This document shows, in pieces, positions 9,776 to 18,131 of a DNA stretch of 25,606 nt. Under the pieces are notes generated by a model. That model ran no database searches, was not told the DNA's origin, and saw nothing but the letters and a program-made list of their open reading frames with translations. Both the position numbers and the translations under genes were made by a program. Numbering within the stretch: the stretch's first letter is position 1; each line of letters begins with the position of its first letter. The DNA lies in assembly GCA_019400425.1 (NCBI GenBank), contig JAFREE010000246.1, forward strand, positions 1 through 25,606. Direction: 5' to 3'. This DNA comes from Hymenochaete sp. R1. Lineage: Eukaryota; Basidiomycota; Agaricomycetes; Hymenochaetales; Hymenochaetaceae.

Positions 9776-11297
9776 CTATGTGTTCACCATCACGTTCCTA
9801 TAGTTCGGCGGCGCAGCGTCGTAGTTCTTTGTAAAAAGCGTTTCTCTTTCTTGAACCATGTATCTATTAACGAAGGAACGTTAGTGGAACATTATTGCAA
9901 AACGGCGAAGATGCGCAAATATATACTTAAGTAGCCAGGTGATGTAGTCACTGAGGATGTTCGTGGAGTCCGGGTCCATCTTGGACTGCCCGACCATCCC
10001 AGGCAAGTTCACTGACGACAGAATTAGAAGGCACGTTCGTTCTATCACACTCCGACGACACATTATCATCAGCGCTCACCAATCATCCGTAACAGATGCT
10101 CCGCCCCATAAATAGTGCTCATCTCCCTTTCCTGTCCAATCCCAACCCTGCTCCCCGTCACGTACTTTTTCCGAATATCGCTATATTGCAACCGTTCGAA
10201 ACGATAGAGCAGTGACATCCCGAGCGCACGGTCGAAGTAGAGCTTGAGACCCGCGGTGACGGTGGGGAGGAGCTGAGAGGCTCGAGGAAGTTTGGCGGTC
10301 TCGGGCTGGGAGAGTGCCCATTTTTCGAAAGAGTCGAGGGTGTCTGCGACAGATGGGTCGCGTGGAAGAGGGACGAGCTGGTAGGCGATGAAATTTTTGG
10401 GATATATGATGCGAAAAAAGAAGAGAAACGTCGAGAGGTCGACTGGCGGTGAGTATGAGTGCGTGCTATGAGAGGTAATGGGTACGAACCATGTTTTCCC
10501 TGGTTATGTTCTCCCAGTCATCGACGAGTTGAACCTTGAGGATGTCTGGGATGTCATACCGCATATCGGGTTTACGCGAGCCATCACCCTTTCATACCCC
10601 CGATCAACGTTAAACCCATGACGAAGTCAGCTTCAGATTATCAAAGGGAAGGGAAGAAAGTGGGGGAGGGCAACGTACATCGTCTCTGGCCCTCTTCGTC
10701 CCTCTTCCGCCCTCCTTCCGACCTGCACCAACACCAGACGCGCCTCTTCCACCACCAGAAACGCTCGCGCTAACTCCCCCACTCCCTCCTGCCCCACTTC
10801 CGGTCTTCGAAGCCTTTGCGCTCGCGGCAGAAGCATTCTGTTCAGCTTTTTGTTCGGCTGCCATGCGCTTTTGGAGCACGACCTTTTCGTCGGAATACTT
10901 CATTAGCCGGCGAGAAGGTACCCATTCGTCCCATCTATATTGCCCGAGTTCATTAGACGTGTAGAATCCAGGTGTGATAAGTTGCGAGGGTATCGAAAAG
11001 TCAACCGACGTGGTGGAAGGAATCCCAGTGGCCCAAGAAATCCCGCGACAGCGACAGAATAATCCACAAAGCAACATTGAGCAATCGAGAGAAAAAATGA
11101 GGTGAAAGTAAAATCGATGTAACTTACGTCTGTTTCCATCCACGATAATGCACCCTGTAATTCATACCCGCTTCACCGGTCGGCGACTGCTCTGCCGCCT
11201 TGAAGTCCTCCACCTTGATTATCTTCGCCTCGTAGAACAGCGGCCCATGATAACACAGCACGCGCTCGTTGGGCGCGTACACTACGAGCGAGGCCAT
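9776..11297 (-). CDS. EAF3: Eaf3/MRG15-type chromatin reader (chromodomain plus MRG domain)
   Basis: Six exons (minus): 11297-11128, 10934-10679, 10588-10490, 10377-10080, 10011-9927 and 9863-9776, giving 331 residues with all phases consistent. The N-terminal chromo barrel has PNERVLCYHGPLFYEAKI and, across intron 1 (193 nt, the longest), GWKQT joined to WDEWVPSRRLMKY. This domain binds methylated H3K36 in known homologues. A Gly/Ser-rich linker with GTKRARDD (NLS-like) follows. The MRG domain begins at RKPDMRYDIPDILK and continues through LVPLPRDPSVADTL, YFDRALG, LLYRFERLQY, YGAEHLLRM and VNLPGMV. The last exon supplies ERETLFTKNYDAAPPNYRN, the expected MRG end; reading through intron 5 would give an unrelated tail. 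In fungi Eaf3 belongs to the NuA4 acetyltransferase and Rpd3S deacetylase complexes. A possible 5' exon at 11543-11438 could add about 60 residues. Confidence 0.9.
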
Positions 11298-11437
11298 GTT
11301 TCCGTTCGAGTCAGATATTCCTTTATTATCTTCAGAAGCTAGTTTCGAGTGGATTATCTCCAAGTTTGGATCTGCGATGGAGAAGACGGGACGGAGGTGT
11401 GGTCAGTTGAGTGTGGTCACTAGTGGGAAAGAGACAC

Positions 11438-11543
11438 AAATATTGTAAATCGAGATCGACTTGCTCGCGTCAACGCGACCCGGGCCGCTCACAGCCGCCG
11501 TCCTCTGCACCGTCAACGTCAACTTGCGTCTCTTGGAAGACAT
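11438..11543 (-). other. Possible upstream coding exon of the Eaf3 gene
   Basis: An ATG at 11543 opens a 35-codon frame starting MSSKRRKL and ending at a GTGTCT donor in phase 1. A TCGCAG acceptor (66-nt intron, 11437-11372) leads to a frame open through residues such as PNLEIIHSKLASE into the Eaf3 ATG at 11297. This fits a 60-residue N-terminal extension. Most Eaf3/MRG15 proteins start close to the chromodomain, so it could equally be a 5' leader or a separate small transcript. Confidence 0.3.
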
Positions 11544-12191
11544 CGGGGCTCAATATCGAGTAGAACGTATGGTGGTGTTACAGAGTAAAACTGTTGTCAT
11601 GCTCCTTGGTGTACTTGTCGTGGTAGACTTAATAGAGGTAGAGGCTCACACGAGAGGCGCTGTGGCCTACCCCTGACCACGGGCTGACTAGAGGCGGCGT
11701 CAACAAGAAGCTGATAAGTAGTCAGCTGGATTGGATTGGAGGGTTCCAAATTTATCGATATCATGTTAGTTCGATAACAAAGGCCTTTATAACACATAGA
11801 AGATAAGAAAACTGATGATATCTGCTTCACCCGGCAAACGACTGCCAGTGATCATTTCAAGTTCTGAACATTACAAGACTAGACTTCGAGTTGGGGTACG
11901 AGCATTGCAAGCTTTATGGCGCAACCTTTCTCAGACCTGGCGACTTCTAATTTCATATTCACGAAGATATTACAATATGTGTATAATAACGATGCCCTCC
12001 ATTCCAAGGAACAAACTAAATCGCGGAGAAGGGATTATGGATAGCGTATTTTTGTCGCGGTTGAGCTCGACAAAAAAAGAAATCTTCTTCCGGCGTGCTC
12101 GGCAGACCTCGACGTGGGAAGGGGAAGGAGGCCGTGTCGCAACGCAACTTTGACTATCCCTATCACACTTCACACTTAACCAACAGCCAAT
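11544..12191. other. Intergenic region between divergent Eaf3 and SPC1 genes
   Basis: This is the shared upstream region of two divergently transcribed genes. I see no further gene. Short open frames on both strands lack family similarity. Confidence 0.5.
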
Positions 12192-12636
12192 ATGGCTACC
12201 TCACTGAATCTGAACGAGTTGTTGGAGGCCAGGATAGTGAGTGCTCAAGCAATATTTTGATACCTTTACTCATGAATGCCTACGCAGGACTTCGTCGGCC
12301 AGTCCTACGTGGATACGTTGGTCCGTTACTACATGATCGCATGCACGGTATGTTGCGTTTGCCTGTCCAAGCTTGAAGAGTCACTTATATAACGGGGTGC
12401 ACAGGCTGCCTCTTTTTTAGTGGGATACTTCCTACAATCGCTGCAAGTGACATTCGGAACCATGATTTTGGGAACCATCGTGTTGTTGGCGGTGCGTGTT
12501 GTTTTGCAGACTTCGCTGTACTCCGACCTCAAGACATATACTAATATATGGTGTATAGATTGTCCTTCCTCCGCATGGCGCATTCACAGCCCATCCTGTG
12601 ATCTGGCTTTCGGCGAAGAGGAAAAAAGCGAATTGA
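12192..12636 (+). CDS. SPC1: Signal peptidase complex subunit 1 (SPC12/SPCS1-type)
   Basis: Four small exons: 12192-12236, 12288-12347, 12405-12491 and 12559-12636. The introns are 51, 57 and 67 nt with GTGAGT, GTATGT and GTGCGT donors, all in phase 0. The product is 89 residues. After a short N-terminus, IDFVGQSYVDTLVRYY matches the DFxGQ start of the Spc1 family. It is followed by two membrane helices (about residues 31-47 and 51-67) separated by a short QSLQVTFG turn. Then come the LPP motif and HPVIWLSAKRKKAN, where the family has PPWPxYxRHPxxWL and a lysine-rich tail. Spc1 is a small ER membrane subunit of the signal peptidase complex, which removes signal peptides from secreted proteins; it is not itself the protease. 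The second W of PPW is replaced by His here, a mild divergence. Length agrees with the family (about 80-110). Confidence 0.85.
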
Positions 12637-13346
12637 TGGAGCACATTACTGCGCTCTCTTCGGTCATCAGATGGCACATCATGATCCACCAGGTGGCCGT
12701 TACCATCCGCCAGTTTTCGCCGCCACGCCCTCCCTTATCGCGTTTGGTTTCGCAGGGAGGCTAGTGCTCTCATGCAGTTTTGTTGTTGGCTCAAAAGCTG
12801 GTATAAACCCTATCCTGTATGTCATACTTTCTCGTGTCTGAAAGCCTAGAGTTGCTCTATGTTTGGGAATGAAGAATGATCCGTTATGGATCTTACAACG
12901 GCACCTGTCAAACAAATGTTGGAAATTTGATCGTCTCTGGTGATATCGGCGAATTGGGGTGCCCCGACGAGCATGAACATGTAATCGGCATTCACGCCAT
13001 CGTATTCCTCTGGCAAGTCGAAATGCTGCGCAAAGTCCTTCATCAAAATGCCTCCACAGAACGCTAACAACGGCTCTCACCCTCTAAACTTATCTTCGAA
13101 CGTCATTGCCATGTGCGTGACACAAGAAGAGTATTTCTATGGTATCAAGCAGTTACCATCTGATTGGTCGCCGACCTCCCTCTTGGGATTGATACTGTTC
13201 CTTGCGATGCGTCTTTGCATACGAAGTGGCCTTTTAGTAGTTCCAGGCTCCAGAGCAAAACGCTTAAATAGCATTGATTCCCTCCAGCTATGAGGCAATA
13301 AAGTACCCGCCGTCCTTCCACTCCGTCACCAACGTCAAAACCCGAC
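12637..13346. other. Intergenic, with a possible small minus-strand gene
   Basis: On the minus strand, from about 13042 to 12891, a protein-like frame begins MKDFAQHFDLPEEYDGVNAD and runs to a GTAAGA donor. A 59-nt intron ending TTTCAG at 12832 would join it in phase to a frame ending at a TAA near 12710. I recognise no family. The right end is the promoter of the DUF6534 gene: an inverted CCAAT (ATTGG) at 13163-13167 and TTAAATA at 13264-13270. Confidence 0.3.
13264..13270 (+). promoter_or_regulatory. TATA-like box of the DUF6534 gene
   Basis: TTAAATA lies 77 bp before the ATG at 13347, with an inverted CCAAT box (ATTGG, 13163-13167) about 100 bp further upstream. Confidence 0.4.
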
Positions 13347-14679
13347 ATGGATCTTTCCACTACTGTACGTCACGGTCCCGCGCTTTCTCTCTGATACTTC
13401 TGACTCGTCCGTGTCTTTATAGACAGGATGTCTCTTCCTGGCCGGAATGTGAGCCCATACCATCTCCAGTCTTTTCTGCCTCCCTAAATATGCATCGTTT
13501 TATTTCTAGCTTTACTACTATGTCAGTACCCCCCGATCCCGAACGCATCACTTTTTGACTCTCACAAAGGCTTTGGAGCATGTCCATCGTCCAAGTTCTC
13601 AACTACTTTGAGGTGAGCGTTCGATTTGAATGCTACCGAAAGTGCCATGGTTGAGAGTGAATTATAAGAACTTTGCTCAAGATAAGAAGTACTTACAAGG
13701 AGGAGTCATACTTCTATTAGCTCTAAGCACAACGGCGCAAGCGTTTTGTCTACGGTTTCTCTACATGGGATTCACGACCGCGGCTGCAAACATGCCCATC
13801 ACTCTTACCGTTAAGTAAGCAGTGGTTTCCGATGAATGCTATGGCACGCACTAACATACATATGTATTGAAGAACAATCCTCGTATCTTATCTTCTCGGA
13901 TGTATCATGGACTGCATCATCCAAGTTATGTATGTGATGCGGATATGGGTCTGTGAGTAGATTAATACATGGCTCATCAGTGGCGAAGCTACCATGACAC
14001 GTTGAACATGCATTTCTTTCAGTGAGCAACAAAAACAGAATTCTCACCGGGTTCTCCGCAGTCCTCATAATAGGCCAGCTTATCGCCGGTCTCATCTTCG
14101 TAGTTTCGAACATGTCAGCCATTGTCAGCCTCGATATGAACGATGCCATGATCAATGCTGTGAAGGCCATGAACGCGATTTCTGCTGTAATTGACTTCGT
14201 TCTCGCTCTTTCTTTCGTGTATTTCTTACAGAGGGAGGCGAGGCGAGACATCACACCGCCTTTCAAGACGGTGTTGGGGCGGATCGTTGTGTTCGTCATT
14301 GGATCGGGCCTGGTGACGGGATTGTGTGGCGTTACAGGCTTTGTGGGAGCTGTGGCGGCTCCCGCTTCTTATATCTATCTTCTGGCGGGTCTGTGCCTTC
14401 CAAAATGTGAGTTATTGATTTTAATGAAACAATGCTTTGAAGTTAATTATACTCTAACGTCTTCCAGTGTATTTCAATTGCTTTCTGGTATCGTGAGTCC
14501 TGACCGTTTGGTTCGGTTCTTGGTGCTAATACGAGATGAGCAGTCTAAATTCGAGGACCGTTCTCCGAGAGCGAATGAATAATACTCTGGATCTCGAAAA
14601 CGAGGAGCTTCATGGCGAGATTCAAACTCTTAAATTTGCCAGGAATAGCAAATTGATTGTAAGCATGGGATCCGCCTGA
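13347..14679 (+). CDS. DUF6534-type seven-helix membrane protein
   Basis: Nine exons: 13347-13364, 13423-13448, 13510-13521, 13570-13612, 13669-13814, 13873-13952, 14023-14406, 14468-14492 and 14544-14679. They encode 289 residues and every phase closes. The start MDLSTTTGCLFLAGIF then TTMLWSMSIVQVLNYFE matches the first helix of the family, where an LxGxxQxYxYF-like end precedes the FxxDK loop (here NFAQDKKYLQGG). Hydrophobic helices follow through exons 5-7: LLLALSTTAQAFCLRFLYM, VSYLLGCIMDCIIQVMYV, SAVLIIGQLIAGLIFVV, AISAVIDFVLALSFVYF, and a last Gly/Ala-rich helix. LYFNCFLVSLNSRTVLRER is the conserved cytosolic end. The tail is Glu/Leu-rich and possibly coiled. The family is greatly expanded in mushrooms, and its function is not known to me. 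Exon 3 is only 12 nt. Confidence 0.85.
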
Positions 14680-15553
14680 CGCGCCGTAAGTGACCGTCTT
14701 CCTCGCTTTCCAATTTTCAAATCTGACTCTCTGCAAAGAGGACATGGCATGGGAGAATGTCCGATAAGGCGTTACGAAAACAACAGCATTCGGACCTTCT
14801 ATAGCAGGACCGAATGAGAGTAGCATGGGCGGAGGTAGAGCCTGTCGTTGATGGGTATGTGATGGGTCGACCCCGTAAACTTGTGCTGAGAGTAACTTCG
14901 GAGAAATGTAAGTTGGTGTCGAAGCGAACTCGAGCGGCGAGAGGATGTGCCTGGGACAATGTGCAAGAAGCAGGTCACATGTGCCATTTCTTATATAGAC
15001 TTTCTTTGGTGGAATCACCCGGATCTAAAGATCCAACCACGAACAATCGGAAGTTGTGCATGCATCATCATTATACGGATTAAATGGAGCGAGCGCGTGG
15101 TGCTGACAAACCAACCAGACTGCGCGCGGAGCTCGTCAGTACCGTTAATATTACTTGTTCTGAATAGTTACTACCTTTGCTTTCACGATTCACTTATTTT
15201 TGTATATCTATACTTTATTCTTATTCTTACTCGTTTTCGATAGACATTCCGAGCTTCGTTCCTGTTTGTCTTAGCCAGGCCCGGGGCTTCCGGGGCCCCG
15301 CAAAACTGTGGGGAAATAACCTACGACGGTCCGGCGGGCCGCCCGGTACCCGGGCCAGGGACGGACTTTCAGACTTTTGATCACTCGGCGGCTACTTTCA
15401 TTTTCACTCGCTCATGCGTATTCGCCGTCAATATAAATAGACTCTGCGGACGCTTTACTCCTGTTTTCTTCACAGAGCTCTGGAGGGTGCCCCCATCTTT
15501 CCCCCACTCTTTCGTCTCTTCTGACCTCTCAGGCCCGTGCTTCTCTTCCCGGG
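14680..15553. other. Intergenic region and promoter of the MFS transporter
   Basis: No gene recognised. A minus-strand frame (about 15018-14545) is open for 157 codons but partly overlaps the DUF6534 3' end and has no family match. A GC-rich patch at 15276-15360 contains the palindrome CGGGGCCCCG (15291-15300) and several CGG/CCG pairs, possible zinc-cluster regulator sites. A TATA box lies at 15432-15439. Confidence 0.5.
15432..15439 (+). promoter_or_regulatory. TATA box of the MFS transporter gene
   Basis: TATAAATA, about 120 bp upstream of the ATG at 15554. A pyrimidine-rich stretch follows, usual near fungal transcription starts. Confidence 0.6.
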
Positions 15554-17356
15554 ATGGATAAGCAACTGCTTCTTCAAAATAGTCGTGTCTATTGTATGTC
15601 TTACATCGTTGTTTTGGCCACGGAGCTTTGAATGTTGACTCGATTTGTCAGTCTTGGCTTTTATTGCTTACTGGGGCATCGTGCTCTTCGGCTACGATAC
15701 GTACGTGCATCTATGGTCTTTTCATTCCGGTCCTTTACTCATTATTGCCTTGTACTGTAGTGGTGTAGCAGGAAGTGTGGTGGCGCAGTCCGCGTTCCAG
15801 AAATACTTCATCGCAGATGAAACTGGCACGGTCAATAAAGCGGATGTTACCAACGTCTCGAGCAACGTCGTATCTGTACTCCAAGCTGGCGCGTTCTTTG
15901 GTGCTCTAGGCAGTGCTCCGGTATCTGGTATATAATTTGCGTCCTCTTCAGCAAAGACAGCGCTCATTCGTCCTGCAATAGCACGCATCGGTCGGAAGTG
16001 GACTTTGCAAGCTTTCACTCTGCTGTTCTCTGTTGGCGCGATCCTGCAAACGATTGCTGGTGGTAGTCGAGGACTGGGGTACATCTACGGTGGCCGGGTC
16101 GTTTCAGGTGTTGGTATAGGAGCCATCTCTGCTGTCGCACCTGCTTTCGTCTCCGAATGTTCTCCAAAACAAGTTCGAGGACGTATCACTGGTCTCTTCC
16201 AAATCATGGTAGCGATTGGCGTCATGCTCAGCTATTTCATTAATTGTACGCAGCATTAATCTCCTTCTTTATTTGCCTTCATTGAATTCAATTTACAGTT
16301 GGAATAAGTCAACACAATCCAATTGCGCCTCGCGTGTGGCGAATCCCGTTCGGGTTCCAGCTCGTGCCAGCCGGAATCATGTCCATTGGGCTCCTTTTCG
16401 TCAGGGAATCGCCTCGTTACCTAGCTCAACGGGGAAGGCTTCACGATGCCATCGATAATCTTGCTTACCTACGGAAGCTCCCGACTGACTCCGAGAGTGT
16501 TCGACTTGAAATGGCTGAAATCGAGGCAGCCATTCTGGAAGAACGCGAAGCACGGAAGAATTTGGGGGTGAAAGAGGCGTTTCTTGGCAAGGGAAATGGC
16601 ATTCGCTTCTTCATTGCTTTCTTCATCTTCCTCCTCCAGCAGTGGGCTGGTCAGAACAGCGTCAGTTACTACGCGCCGACAATCTTCGCATCGATCGGAT
16701 ACTCCGGGGCAACTCAATCCCTTCTCGCATCTGGCGTCTACGGTATCGTCAAAGTCGTCGCTACGGCGATTTTTGTCTTCTTCTTTGTCGAGACGCTCGG
16801 AAGAAAGCTATCTCTAGCCATTTCAGCTTTCGGCATGGGCACGCTTTTCTTTATCGTTGGCGCCATCCTCAAGACTCATCCGCCACCTTCCAATCCTCCA
16901 GAGGGCGCATCGCCGCCAGTAGCTAGCAAGGCCATGGCTGCTATGCTCTACATCTACGTTGCTTTCTACAGTATGGGTTGGGGCCCACTCCCTTGGGTCT
17001 ACTGCTCCGACATTTTCCCTACGCGCACACGGCATTTCGGTCTTTCCACCGCCTCTGCGTCGCAGTGGCTGTGGAACTTCGTCGTCTCGTTCGTCACGCC
17101 ACGTATGGTCGCCCATCTCGGTTGGAAAATCTTCATCATGTTCGCAACGGTCAATATTGGTGCCATGTTTCCGTTTGCTTTGTTGATTCCGGAGACGAAG
17201 GGACGCAGCTTGGAGGAGATGGATGTCATCTTTGGGACTGTCAGTGCGGCGGAGCACGAAGCACGGGTGAGGGAGTCAGAAAGGAACATCGATCATGATT
17301 TGAATGATACAACGAGCGTGAAGAGTGTAGAACGAAAAGATTCTTTAAGCGTATAA
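15554..17356 (+). CDS. MFS sugar transporter, quinate permease-like
   Basis: Five exons: 15554-15593, 15652-15700, 15761-15927, 15982-16245 and 16299-17356, giving 525 residues, a usual length. Helix 1 ends GIVLFGYDTGVAGS across introns 1-2. ARIGRKWTL is the loop 2-3 signature. GGRVVSGVGIGAISAVAP and VRGRITGLFQ match the first sugar-transporter signature region. RESPRYLAQRGR is the PESPR motif ending the N-half, and QQWAGQNSVSYYAPTIF is the helix 7 region that contacts substrate. GWGPLPWVYCSDIFPTRTR and ASASQWLWNFVVSFVTPRM resemble fungal quinate/sugar permeases, and PETKGRSLEEMD is the closing PETKG motif. Twelve membrane helices are expected, with a cytosolic acidic tail. The protein would import a sugar, quinate or related polyol by proton symport at the plasma membrane. 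The substrate cannot be fixed from sequence, and no quinate catabolic genes lie nearby. Confidence 0.92.
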
Positions 17357-18131
17357 CCGATTGACCCCCTTTGTCTTAAAATAATTATACTCACCTATTC
17401 TACCTTTAAGTCCTTTCAAACTATTATGATATCTCGTTTTCTTTGTTTCAATCATGTTGTACTTCTGGTTTTCTTTGGATTAGGGATCTACCTACTTGTT
17501 GTAAATTAGCGTACGAGTATCACTAGTATTTATCACCAATCGCGTTTTTTTGAATGTTTTTCCTGTTAAGAAGAAAGAGCGTCTGACGAAAAGGAATGCA
17601 AGTTTGTTATCCCATCTGCGCCACCTTCATTACATAATCACATTCGGATCTGTATCTCTGCAACTTTGCCCGACACGACACGGACTGACGCCACATCTTC
17701 CCTGCACCCTACTATCATTCAGAGAACCTTCACAGTTTGAGAAACGGATGAGAAATATGGACTCTGGGCTGGGCTCATCTTATGCGGGAACGTAATTTTC
17801 ACTGGTGAAGCCTTGTTCTCGGGTGGTGACTAAAAAATTTCCATCGGATATAACCTCCCAGCCGTCAAGCCTCCGAGTCTGTGCAGCACTTTCCTCCTTC
17901 ATTTTGCTCGACGCATATCTCACGACTTAAGGGCTAATCGTGGATAGCGTGATGGCCTTATCATGTGGCGATATTCCAAACCGAGCCTTTAACGCAAGGA
18001 GCTCAGCGTAAACGACGCTAAAGATTAGTACCCCGTGAGGAATCTATTTTGCATCATCTTCGCTGGATGGTGTATAAGTATCACCTACTCCTCCTCCCAA
18101 GCAACTTCATCACTTCTGTCGATTACGAATT
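17357..18131. other. Intergenic, no recognisable gene
   Basis: It holds the 3' region of the transporter and the promoter of the kinase gene. No open frame with family similarity. Confidence 0.55.
18073..18078 (+). promoter_or_regulatory. TATA box of the kinase gene
   Basis: TATAAG, 59 bp upstream of the ATG at 18132. Confidence 0.5.

Noticed and set aside
12592..12840. Plus-strand frame after the SPC1 stop that looks hydrophobic and protein-like.
   Set aside because: It begins inside the last SPC1 exon in another frame, has mixed codon use and matches no family.
12490..13575. Idea that the DUF6534 gene starts near 12192 and is interrupted by an insertion of about 1 kb.
   Set aside because: The 12192-12636 exons form a complete Spc1-type protein, and the DUF6534 gene has its own ATG at 13347.
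14545..15018. Minus-strand open frame of 157 codons downstream of the DUF6534 gene.
   Set aside because: It overlaps the well-supported last exon of the plus-strand gene, has no family match and starts at a weak position. Probably chance.
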